Shown in pieces: positions 33,181 to 39,672 of a stretch of 64,000 nucleotides of DNA. The notes beneath the pieces were generated by a model. It ran no database searches, had not been told where the DNA came from, and was given only the letters and a program-made list of their open reading frames with translations. The first letter of the stretch is position 1. Each line of letters begins with the position of its first letter. The position numbers were made by a program, and so were the translations under genes. Origin of the DNA: Oscillospiraceae bacterium (GTDB lineage Bacteria > Bacillota > Clostridia > Oscillospirales > Acutalibacteraceae); assembly GCA_015065885.1 (NCBI GenBank), contig SVPJ01000004.1, positions 1 through 64,000 on the forward strand, written 5' to 3'.

Positions 33181-33209
33181 TTGACATTTTGTCTTCGAAG
33201 GAGTATATT
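33181..33209 (+). promoter_or_regulatory. Promoter of lipoprotein gene 1 (Rhs-derived)
   Basis: TTGACA (33181-33186), 17 nt, TATATT (33204-33209). The 32 nt around it match the Rhs coding sequence at 26012-26043 at 28 positions. Confidence 0.75.
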
Positions 33210-33290
33210 TTACTTGTGAGAACGTTTGCCGACGCGCCAAGCCGCTATTCTGCGCTACGGAGATATACATGATCTATGGAGGGGAAGGTT

Positions 33291-33950
33291 TTGAAACGAG
33301 TTTTACTATCCATTCTTTGTTTGCTGTTTCTGTTATGTACGGGGTGCAAGCATTCCTCTGTTCACGACACTGTGTTTCCTGCCAACCGTCCCACGTCTGA
33401 CACCACCGTTGTATCGACTACCCCGATGGAAACAAGCGCTAAGAAGACGCCAAAAACCACCGCGCACAGCAGACGGAACTATACACCGGACGAATTTTCG
33501 CAAACGGAATTGGAATACAACATCCAAATGTTTTCGAAAGTGACGGCGGCGACATTGTTTGTCGATGGGGAGGCTGTACCACTTGAAACGGATGACCCGC
33601 GTTTGATTCGAATGCTCAATTTGTTGAGTTATGCTGTTTCGATACAAGATGTGGGTTGGACGCGGGGATATGTGGATGCTTCATGGGTGAAATCGGCCGA
33701 AGAAACTGAAAATCGATTGGAGATTGCATTCCAAAATGGGCGCCAACCTGCGGACACGTTCGAATTACAAGAGTATGATCGGATGGTCGTGTACGCCGGC
33801 TACTTTTTGTGTATAAACTACGTCGATGAGCCGACTTTTGGCTGTTATGAAGATGGAAAGCGTGCCATGCTTTTTGTTCTGAACAAAGAAGGATTTAGTT
33901 GGAGTGCTAAGGAGTCGCTGTCATTGCTGGAATACTTTAAGTTCATATAG
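33291..33950 (+). CDS. Cassette lipoprotein 1
   Basis: A 219-aa predicted lipoprotein. The signal KRVLLSILCLLFLLCTGC ends in a lipobox-like CTGC, followed by a Ser/Thr/Lys-rich linker and a folded domain starting YTPDEFSQTELE. TTG 33291 is chosen because GGAGGGG lies 6 bp before it; ATG 33276 lacks a site. A near-identical leader and N-terminal half occur in the gene at 34206, while the C-terminal halves differ more, as expected for a diversifying immunity-like family. The function is unknown. Confidence 0.65.
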   Translation: MKRVLLSILCLLFLLCTGCKHSSVHDTVFPANRPTSDTTVVSTTPMETSAKKTPKTTAHSRRNYTPDEFSQTELEYNIQMFSKVTAATLFVDGEAVPLETDDPRLIRMLNLLSYAVSIQDVGWTRGYVDASWVKSAEETENRLEIAFQNGRQPADTFELQEYDRMVVYAGYFLCINYVDEPTFGCYEDGKRAMLFVLNKEGFSWSAKESLSLLEYFKFI

Positions 33951-34056
33951 TACAAACACAAGGGGACGGTTAGCGTGAAACTCCAAGTTGAAAAAACGGT
34001 CAAAAGAGCGCACAAAATCAAGCCGCGTGAACTGTCCTAAACAGCAAAATCCCACG

Positions 34057-34088
34057 GAACGGTCGGAGCAATCCGACCGTTCTTTCTT
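34057..34088 (+). terminator. Type B terminator in cassette unit 2
   Basis: GAACGGTCGGA pairs with TCCGACCGTTC around GCAA, followed by TTTCTTT. Confidence 0.85.
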
Positions 34089-34095
34089 TGGCGAA

Positions 34096-34124
34096 TTGAC
34101 ATTTTGTCTTCGAAGGAGTATATT
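34096..34124 (+). promoter_or_regulatory. Promoter of lipoprotein gene 2 (Rhs-derived)
   Basis: TTGACA (34096-34101), 17 nt, TATATT (34119-34124), identical to the unit 1 promoter including the spacer. Confidence 0.75.
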
Positions 34125-34205
34125 TTACTTGTGAGAACGTTTGCCAACGCGCCAAGCCGCTATTCTGCGCTACGGAGATATATATGATCTATGGAGGGGA
34201 AGGTT

Positions 34206-34862
34206 TTGAAACGAGTTTTACTATCCATTCTTTGTTTGCTGTTTCTGTTATGTACGGGGTGTAAGCATTCCTCTGTTCACGACACTGTGTTTCCTGCCAA
34301 CCGCCCCACGTCTGACACCACCGTTGTATCGACTACCCGGACGGCAACGAGCACGATGGATACTCCGAAAACCAACCCGCACGGTAAACACTATACGCCG
34401 GACGAATTTTCACAAACGGAATTGGAAAACAACGTCGAAATGTTTTCAAAAGTGACAGCCGCAACGCTGTTTGTCGAGGAAGAAGCTGTACCGCTTGAAA
34501 CGGACGACCCGCGCTTGATTCGGTTACTCAATTTGTTGAGTTATGCTGTTTCGATACAAGATGTGGCTTGGATGCAGGGGTTTGCCGACGCTTCGTGGGT
34601 GGCGTGTGTTGAGGATGATGCGACCCGCTTAGAGGTCGAATTTCAAAATGGACGGGAAATGGCCGATACGTTTGAGCTGTCGGAATACGATCGCATGATT
34701 GTATCTGACCGCGGATTTTTATGTATAAGCTACGTGGACGAGCCTGTGTGGGCTGCTTACGAAGACGGAAAAGTGGCTATGCATATGATGTTAGATACAG
34801 AGGACTTCAAGTGGAAATCTGAAGAATCAATTTCCTTGCTGGAATATGTTGGCTTCATGTAA
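34206..34862 (+). CDS. Cassette lipoprotein 2
   Basis: A 218-aa paralogue of the 33291 protein with the same signal peptide. The conserved centre (FSQTELE, MFSKVTAATLFV, EAVPLETDDPRLIR, LLSYAVSIQDV) and FQNGR...ADTFEL are shared. The linker and several surface positions differ. The TTG start at 34206 follows GGAGGGG. It is the last cassette gene before the type A terminator and the host secG promoter. Confidence 0.65.
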   Translation: MKRVLLSILCLLFLLCTGCKHSSVHDTVFPANRPTSDTTVVSTTRTATSTMDTPKTNPHGKHYTPDEFSQTELENNVEMFSKVTAATLFVEEEAVPLETDDPRLIRLLNLLSYAVSIQDVAWMQGFADASWVACVEDDATRLEVEFQNGREMADTFELSEYDRMIVSDRGFLCISYVDEPVWAAYEDGKVAMHMMLDTEDFKWKSEESISLLEYVGFM

Positions 34863-34912
34863 GAAAGCACTGAGGGAATCGTTACCTATGCGGTAAAACT
34901 TCATAACACCCG

Positions 34913-34942
34913 GGGCTGCCGCGTTTGCGGCAGCCCTTTTTC
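34913..34942 (+). terminator. Terminator ending the Rhs array (type A)
   Basis: A perfect 10-bp stem GGGCTGCCGC/GCGGCAGCCC around GTTT, followed by T5. It marks the right border of the array before secG. Confidence 0.9.
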
Positions 34943-34980
34943 CGGTTTGGTCGTTGAAACATAAATTTTGCAAAAAACAC

Positions 34981-35009
34981 TTGCATTTTCAAAACGGGTG
35001 TGGTATAAT
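34981..35009 (+). promoter_or_regulatory. secG promoter
   Basis: TTGCAT (34981-34986), 17 nt, TATAAT (35004-35009). Confidence 0.8.
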
Positions 35010-35051
35010 ACCGCTGTTATTTATGGAAATGTATGTTCGGAGGTAAAGAAA

Positions 35052-35303
35052 ATGGGTATTTGGGAATACATTATCGGTATCGTGCTGATCATTATGTCGC
35101 TTCTGGTCATCGCTGTTGTGTTGTTGCAGGAAGGCCGTGAGGCAAATTTGGGCGCCATCTCGGGTGCGGCGGATACCTTTATGGAAAAGGGTAAGGCGCG
35201 CACGCTCGATGCGTTCTTGTCCAAATGGACCAAGGTGATCTCCATCGCGTTCTTCGTGTTGGTGTTCGTCGGCATGTTGGTCACTCAGTTTGTGGCGAAA
35301 TAA
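35052..35303 (+). CDS. secG: Preprotein translocase subunit SecG
   Basis: An 83-aa membrane protein with two helices (YIIGIVLIIMSLLVIAVVLL and VISIAFFVLVFVGMLV) separated by the typical LQEGREANLGAISGAADTF turn. SecG sits beside SecYE and aids protein export. ATG 35052 follows GGAGG. It has its own promoter and is closed by a terminator at 35318. Confidence 0.92.
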   Translation: MGIWEYIIGIVLIIMSLLVIAVVLLQEGREANLGAISGAADTFMEKGKARTLDAFLSKWTKVISIAFFVLVFVGMLVTQFVAK

Positions 35304-35317
35304 GTAAGGCTTTTAAA

Positions 35318-35356
35318 ACACCCGTGCGTTCGTTGGAACGCACGGGCGTTTTTTTG
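35318..35356 (+). terminator. Terminator after secG
   Basis: ACACCCGTGCGTTC-type stem (35318-35331) pairs with GAACGCACGGGCGT, then T7. Confidence 0.9.
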
Positions 35357-35397
35357 TATAACTTTGCCGTTTTTACCATATACTTCCGTTAGAGGTG

Positions 35398-35628
35398 ATG
35401 ACGGTGAAACAATGGTTGCGTGAAAATCTGCTTCGCCCGCCTGTGCGGGAGGACGCACTTGCCGAGGCGATACAGGCGGTGTGCGGGCAGTTGCAGTCGG
35501 TGGACTCCCGCTTTGCAGAGGAGACCGACGAAGACCTTTTAGATGCCTGTATGTACGAGCGGCTGGCGCTGCAGGCGCGCTATCGCTATTTGTCCCGCCT
35601 GGTGCGCCGACGGGCGCAAAACGTATGA
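35398..35628 (+). CDS. DUF2508 (YaaL-like) protein
   Basis: A 76-aa charged helical protein. The pattern RFAEETDEDLLDACMYERLAL and the tail RYRYLSRLVRRR match the DUF2508/YaaL family, which in Bacillus lies directly before bofA, as it does here (4-bp overlap). The function is unknown. The start is ATG 35398, or GTG 35404 with better spacing to AGAGG. Confidence 0.78.
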   Translation: MTVKQWLRENLLRPPVREDALAEAIQAVCGQLQSVDSRFAEETDEDLLDACMYERLALQARYRYLSRLVRRRAQNV

Positions 35629-35801
35629 GGCGGTGGGTGCGGTCGGCAGCGGGCGGTATCGGTGCCCTGCTGCTTGTGGATGCGCTCGGCGGGTTTACGG
35701 GGGTATCGATGGCACTGAACCCGTTCACTCTCACGACGTGTGGGGTGTTCGGCGTGCCGGGGACGGTCACGCTGTTGGTGCTGAAAGCCGTGTTCGGTTG
35801 A
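35625..35801 (+). CDS. BofA-like pro-sigma-K processing inhibitor
   Basis: A 58-aa membrane protein, shorter than Bacillus BofA (about 87 aa). The C-terminal half (GVSMALNPFTLTTCGVFGVPGTVTLLVLKAVF) contains the signature of the BofA family: the loop N-P-x-T, then G-x-x-G-x-P-G, and a closing helix. BofA holds the sigma-K protease inactive in the forespore membrane. The N-terminal helix (AAGGIGALLLVDALGG) is present but shortened. Its adjacency to a YaaL-like gene supports the call and suggests a spore former. Confidence 0.78.
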   Translation: MRRWVRSAAGGIGALLLVDALGGFTGVSMALNPFTLTTCGVFGVPGTVTLLVLKAVFG

Positions 35802-35826
35802 CAAATTCACCGTTTTTCGTTACAAT
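35798..35826 (+). promoter_or_regulatory. Promoter of the glycosyltransferase gene
   Basis: TTGACA (35798-35803), 17 nt, TACAAT (35821-35826). The -35 box overlaps the stop of the BofA-like gene. Confidence 0.85.
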
Positions 35827-35857
35827 ACAAGGGACGTCATCAAAGGAGCTACGATAT

Positions 35858-36994
35858 ATGAAAATACTGATGATCCCTTCGTGGTACCCCACGCCGCAAA
35901 TGCCGATGCTGGGCACCTTTTATAAGGAACAAGCCGAGGCGATGGCGGCGGCAGGGGCCGAGGTTGCGGTGATTTATACCGACGTGAACGGTCACCTGCA
36001 CGGCAACGGCACCCGCGTTTTTACCGAAAACGGCGTGTATACGATGATCTGCCAAAAGTTGAATATTACCCCGCGCCTGGAGCGCGGACGGGTGTGGCAG
36101 CGCACCGCGATGCTTCAAAAGGCGTTTCGGCGGCTGTGCTGTGAGTGGGGACGTCCCGACGTCGTGAATCTCCGCTCGTCCTTGCAAGGGTACGAAGCGC
36201 TGGAGCTCTGCCGTCGCGAACGGTTGCCGCTCTTCTTTATGGAGCATTCTTCGGTGATCCTCACCGAAGGCGCGGATACCGCCGCCCGCCGCCGTTTGGA
36301 AGCGGTTATGCGCGTGGCAGGGGTGAACGCCTGCGTGAGCGAAGCACTGCGCACGGTGATGCAACCGATTGCCGATACCCGCGTGATCCCCGATCTGGTG
36401 GACGACGGCCGTTTTATTCCGCAACCGCAGGAGAAGGGCGAGGTCTTCCGCTTCCGCGCGATGGGACAACTGCGTCCCATCAAAGGGTACGACTCCCTGA
36501 TCGCGGCGTTTGCCGCCTTGTGTGCCCGCACCGACCGCGCCGTCCGTTTGGAGATCGCGGGGGCGGGAGTGCTGCGCGAACAGCTGCAACGTCAAATTGA
36601 CGAAGCGGGCGTGGCGGACAAGTGCCGCTTGGTTGGTGTTATCCCGCGGGAGGAAACGCCGCAGTTTATGAACGGGTGTGACTGTTTTATCTGCTCCTCC
36701 CGCCACGAGACGCTGTCTTGTGTGCTGAATGAAGCCGCCGCCTGCGGCAAACCGCTCATCAGCACCCGTTGCGGCGGCCCCTCCGACATCATCACCGCAA
36801 CCAACGGCGTGTTGGTCGCGGTGGATGACGTGGAAGAAATGACCGCGGCAATGGAGCGTATGTTGTGCAAAACGGCGCAGTACGACCCTGCCGCCATTCG
36901 CGCCGAAACGGTCGCCCGCTTCGGCAAAGCGGCGGTCAGCCGTCGCCTGCTTACGGCTTGTGAAGATGCGATAAAGGAAGGTGCCGTGCGATGA
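35858..36994 (+). CDS. Glycosyltransferase family 4 protein
   Basis: A 378-aa GT-B enzyme. The N-domain starts KILMIPSWYPTPQMPMLGTF, the usual acceptor-side pattern, and the C-domain has the donor motif around RFRAMGQLRPIKGYDSLI, then ICSSRHETLSCVLNEAAACG with the conserved E-x7-E. It moves a sugar from a nucleotide donor to a glycan or lipid; the acceptor is unknown. AAAGGAG precedes ATG 35858. The downstream laccase-domain gene overlaps by 4 bp. Confidence 0.88.
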   Translation: MKILMIPSWYPTPQMPMLGTFYKEQAEAMAAAGAEVAVIYTDVNGHLHGNGTRVFTENGVYTMICQKLNITPRLERGRVWQRTAMLQKAFRRLCCEWGRPDVVNLRSSLQGYEALELCRRERLPLFFMEHSSVILTEGADTAARRRLEAVMRVAGVNACVSEALRTVMQPIADTRVIPDLVDDGRFIPQPQEKGEVFRFRAMGQLRPIKGYDSLIAAFAALCARTDRAVRLEIAGAGVLREQLQRQIDEAGVADKCRLVGVIPREETPQFMNGCDCFICSSRHETLSCVLNEAAACGKPLISTRCGGPSDIITATNGVLVAVDDVEEMTAAMERMLCKTAQYDPAAIRAETVARFGKAAVSRRLLTACEDAIKEGAVR

Positions 36995-37824
36995 ATTTAC
37001 CGACTACGCATACGCTGACGCCGCACGCCGAGGGCGCGCTTTTGTATTACACCTTTCCCACATTGGATGCCGTGCCGTTTGTGCGGCACGCGGTGTCCAC
37101 CCGTTTGGGCGGCGTAAGTGAAGGCATCTTCGAAAGTATGAATCTGAGTTTCGGGCGCGGGGACGATCCCGTTCGCGTGCGTGAAAACTTCGACCGTTTG
37201 TGCGGTGCCATCGGGGTGGAGACCGAGCGTATCGTACTCTCCCGTCAGGAGCATCACACCTTTGTGCGCAACGTTACGGCGGCGGATTGCGGCAAGGGCA
37301 TTACCCGCGAACGGGATTACGACGATTTCGACGGTTTGCTCACCGACGAGCCGGGGGTGGTGCTGTGCACCCAATATGCCGATTGCGTGCCGCTTCTGTT
37401 TGCCGACCCGAAACGGCGGGTGGTGGGCACCTCCCATTCGGGGTGGAAAGGCACCGTGGCGGAGATGGGACGCGTTACGGTGGAGCGTATGGTGACGGAT
37501 TATGGTTGCCGTCCGGAGGATATCGTGGCGGGGATCGGCCCGTCCATCGGCCCGTGTTGTTTCGAAGTGGACGAGCCGGTGTACGACCGTTTTTCCGAAA
37601 TGTCCGTGTGGGACGAAACTTGCGTAAAACGGATGCCGAACGGCAAGTTTTACATAGATATGTGGCAGGTCAACCGCCGCATTTTGCTCGCGGCGGGCCT
37701 TCGGGACGAGCATATCAGCGTGACCGATCTTTGTACCCGTTGCCGCCCCGACGTGTTCTGGTCGCACCGTGCCACAAACGGCGTGCGCGGTAGTCTTGCG
37801 GCGTTGATTTCGATAGCGGAATAA
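36991..37824 (+). CDS. Laccase-domain (YfiH/YlmD-type) purine nucleoside phosphorylase
   Basis: A 277-aa member of the multicopper-polyphenol-oxidase-like family, now known as purine nucleoside phosphorylase/adenosine deaminase-like enzymes. The zinc-binding triad is visible: H in SRQEHHTF, C in YADCVPL, and H in SHSGWKG, plus the loop GIGPSIGPCCFEV. Start ATG 36991 overlaps the glycosyltransferase stop by 4 bp. It is full length. Confidence 0.88.
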   Translation: MNLPTTHTLTPHAEGALLYYTFPTLDAVPFVRHAVSTRLGGVSEGIFESMNLSFGRGDDPVRVRENFDRLCGAIGVETERIVLSRQEHHTFVRNVTAADCGKGITRERDYDDFDGLLTDEPGVVLCTQYADCVPLLFADPKRRVVGTSHSGWKGTVAEMGRVTVERMVTDYGCRPEDIVAGIGPSIGPCCFEVDEPVYDRFSEMSVWDETCVKRMPNGKFYIDMWQVNRRILLAAGLRDEHISVTDLCTRCRPDVFWSHRATNGVRGSLAALISIAE

Positions 37825-37825
37825 G

Positions 37826-37854
37826 CACAAACCAAGAGGTCTCTTCATAGGATG
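37826..37854 (+). promoter_or_regulatory. Possible sigma-K type promoter of dpaAB
   Basis: AC at 37827-37828, 17 nt, then CATAGGATG at 37846-37854. It resembles the mother-cell sigma-K pattern (AC, 16-17 nt, CATANNNTA) with one mismatch at the end. Bacillus spoVFAB is known to be sigma-K-controlled, which makes this plausible. The CATAGGAT box is also one arm of a hairpin with ATCCTATG at 37873-37880, next to the ribosome site. Confidence 0.4.
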
Positions 37855-37892
37855 GGGTGAGTAAAAAACCTGATCCTATGGGGGGACTTTTT

Positions 37893-38768
37893 ATGCAAAC
37901 GATCGAAACCTTTGCCGTGATCGGCGGTGACCTGCGCGCCGCCTATCTTGCCGGTTTGCTCTCGCAGGACGGATTTCGCGTGATCACCGCGGGGCTGGAC
38001 GGCACCGACCTGCCGCCCTGCGTTACGGGTTGTACCAATCTTACACAGGCGGTGTCGCTTGCGGATTGCGTCGTTCTGCCGCTTCCCGTGACTACCGACG
38101 GTACCACGCTGAACGCACCGTTTTCCCGTGTGCGTATTCAGTCGGAGCAGGTGCTGGGTTCGCTTTCGCCCGCGCAGTTTGCGGTGGGAGGCAGCGTGCC
38201 TGCCGCGTGGTGCGAACAACTTGCCGAAAACGGTGTCGTGATACACGACTACTTACAGCGTGAGGAATTGGCGTTGCTCAACAGCCTGCCGACCGCTGAA
38301 GGAGCGGTACAACTGGCGATGGAGGAATTGCCCGTCACCTTGCGTGGGGCACGGGTGTTGGTCACAGGTTACGGCCGTGTGGCGCGGGCACTGTGTTCGT
38401 TGCTTGTTGCGATGGGAGCGTCGGTGACGGTGGCGGCGCGGCGGTGTGCCGACCGTGCGGCTGCAACGATTGCGGGGTGTTCTGCCGTGGAGATCGGTGC
38501 TGTTGCAGATGCAGGGGATTTTGACGTGATCTTCAACACCGTGCCCGCTCTTATCTTCGATGCCGCCCTTTTGAAAAAAATCGACCGTTCCACCTTGCTC
38601 ATTGATCTCGCCTCGCATCCCGGCGGGGTGGATTTTGCCACCGCTGCCGCCCTGCAGATGAAAACGGTGTGGGCGTTGTCACTGCCCGGTCGGGTGGCGC
38701 CCAAGACCGCCGCCGATATCCTTCGGCAGACGATACTCAATATGTTACGTGAGGAGGGGCGGTTATGA
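37893..38768 (+). CDS. dpaA: Dipicolinate synthase subunit A
   Basis: A 291-aa NAD(P)-binding protein that, with subunit B, makes dipicolinic acid, the calcium chelator of spores. The N-terminal part (TFAVIGGDLRAAYLAGLLSQ) and a central Rossmann motif (GARVLVTGYGRVARALCS, about 162-180) match SpoVFA. HDYLQREELALLNSLPTAEG is typical of this family. ATG 37893 follows a G6 run acting as ribosome site; GTG 37857 and ATG 37878 are alternatives. It overlaps dpaB by 4 bp. Confidence 0.9.
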   Translation: MQTIETFAVIGGDLRAAYLAGLLSQDGFRVITAGLDGTDLPPCVTGCTNLTQAVSLADCVVLPLPVTTDGTTLNAPFSRVRIQSEQVLGSLSPAQFAVGGSVPAAWCEQLAENGVVIHDYLQREELALLNSLPTAEGAVQLAMEELPVTLRGARVLVTGYGRVARALCSLLVAMGASVTVAARRCADRAAATIAGCSAVEIGAVADAGDFDVIFNTVPALIFDAALLKKIDRSTLLIDLASHPGGVDFATAAALQMKTVWALSLPGRVAPKTAADILRQTILNMLREEGRL

Positions 38769-39337
38769 GCGGATTACGTATTGGTTGGGCGTTGTGCGGC
38801 TCGTTCTGCACGCTTACCGCCGTAACGGCAGAAATGGCCAAAACGGTGGCGGCGGGACACGAGGTGTATCCCGTTTTTTCGGCACCGATGTGTACGGTAA
38901 ATACCCGCTTCGGCACGGCGGAGCGGTGGCGTGTGGAGATCAGCGACCTGTGCGGCCGCTCACCGCTCACCACCTTGACCGAAGTCGAGCCGCTTGGGCC
39001 GAAAGATATGCTCGACGTGTTGGTGGTCGCCCCCTGCACGGGAAGCACCCTCGCGAAACTCGCGGCAGGGGACAGCAGTACCGCCGTGACCCTCGCGGTG
39101 AAATCCCATCTGCGACGGGAGCGCCCCGTGGTGCTGGCGGTATCCACCAACGACGCCCTGGCGGGTTCGTTTCCTGCGATCGCGGCACTGAAAAACCGCA
39201 AACACTACTATTTCGTGCCGATGCGGCAGGATGCTCCTGCTGAAAAACCGAATTCACTGGTGGCGGATTTCTCCCGCATCGGCGACACGGTCGCCGCCGC
39301 CCTGCAAGGCAAACAACTGCAACCGCTGTTTATTTGA
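38765..39337 (+). CDS. dpaB: Dipicolinate synthase subunit B
   Basis: A 190-aa flavoprotein-fold partner of DpaA. The opening GLRIGWALCGSFCTL, the EVYPVFSAPMCTVNTRFG stretch and the phosphate-binding PCTGSTLAKLAAG are characteristic of SpoVFB. The pair shows that the organism makes dipicolinate and hence probably true endospores. A strong terminator follows. Confidence 0.92.
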   Translation: MSGLRIGWALCGSFCTLTAVTAEMAKTVAAGHEVYPVFSAPMCTVNTRFGTAERWRVEISDLCGRSPLTTLTEVEPLGPKDMLDVLVVAPCTGSTLAKLAAGDSSTAVTLAVKSHLRRERPVVLAVSTNDALAGSFPAIAALKNRKHYYFVPMRQDAPAEKPNSLVADFSRIGDTVAAALQGKQLQPLFI

Positions 39338-39342
39338 TGCGT

Positions 39343-39380
39343 GTCAAGGAGAATTTTGAAATTCTCCTTGACTTTTTTTT
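39343..39380 (+). terminator. Terminator after dpaB
   Basis: GTCAAGGAGAATTT pairs with AAATTCTCCTTGAC around two bases, then T8. The T run also forms part of the alaS promoter. Confidence 0.9.
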
Positions 39381-39396
39381 CGACACCTATTATAAT
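39368..39396 (+). promoter_or_regulatory. alaS promoter
   Basis: TTGACT (39368-39373), 17 nt, TATAAT (39391-39396). The -35 box is embedded in the dpaB terminator. Confidence 0.8.
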
Positions 39397-39402
39397 ACAA
39401 TC

Positions 39403-39655
39403 AATAATGTATCGGCATTGAGGAAGTCCATTTGCTTTTGCCGCCCAGAGAGGGATGCTCGAATTTTTTCGGCTGAAAGGCGTCCTGCAGAGTTGAAAGC
39501 AAAAAGCCGCTTCGGAGCCGTTGCCGCGAGGAACGGCACGCCTTGCCCGCGTTATCGGGCAAACGAGTGGGGGCCGCCTTGCGGCTTCAATTTGGGTGGT
39601 ACCACGGAGTTTCCGTCCCATATACGGGCGGGGACTCTTTCTATTTTTTCTATGA
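39403..39655 (+). promoter_or_regulatory. T-box leader of alaS
   Basis: A T-box riboswitch that senses uncharged tRNA-Ala. The conserved T-box TGGGTGGTACCACG is at 39593-39606. The stem I landmarks GAGGAAGT, AGAGAGG and GCTGAAAGG are present. GAAAGCA at 39495-39501 would place GCA, an alanine codon, as specifier. A terminator stem with a T-rich tract follows (about 39608-39655). The specifier is inferred by position. Confidence 0.88.
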
Positions 39656-39672
39656 GAGGATGTCAATACGGT

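Larger units (their letters stand above)
33040..33954 (+). repeat. Tandem lipoprotein cassette, unit 1
   Basis: First unit of a direct tandem repeat of about 915 bp: conserved leader, type B terminator, promoter, lipoprotein gene. Unit 2 begins at 33955. The units are almost identical over the first 350 bp or so and then diverge within the gene. Confidence 0.8.
33955..34862 (+). repeat. Tandem lipoprotein cassette, unit 2
   Basis: Second copy of the cassette described at 33040, starting at the same AACACAAGGGGACGG block. Confidence 0.8.

Noticed and set aside
9487..34940. An integrated prophage with att sites
   Set aside because: No integrase, no tRNA gene and no convincing direct repeat at the two outer borders. 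The REP pair at 8991/9561 lies only on the left side.
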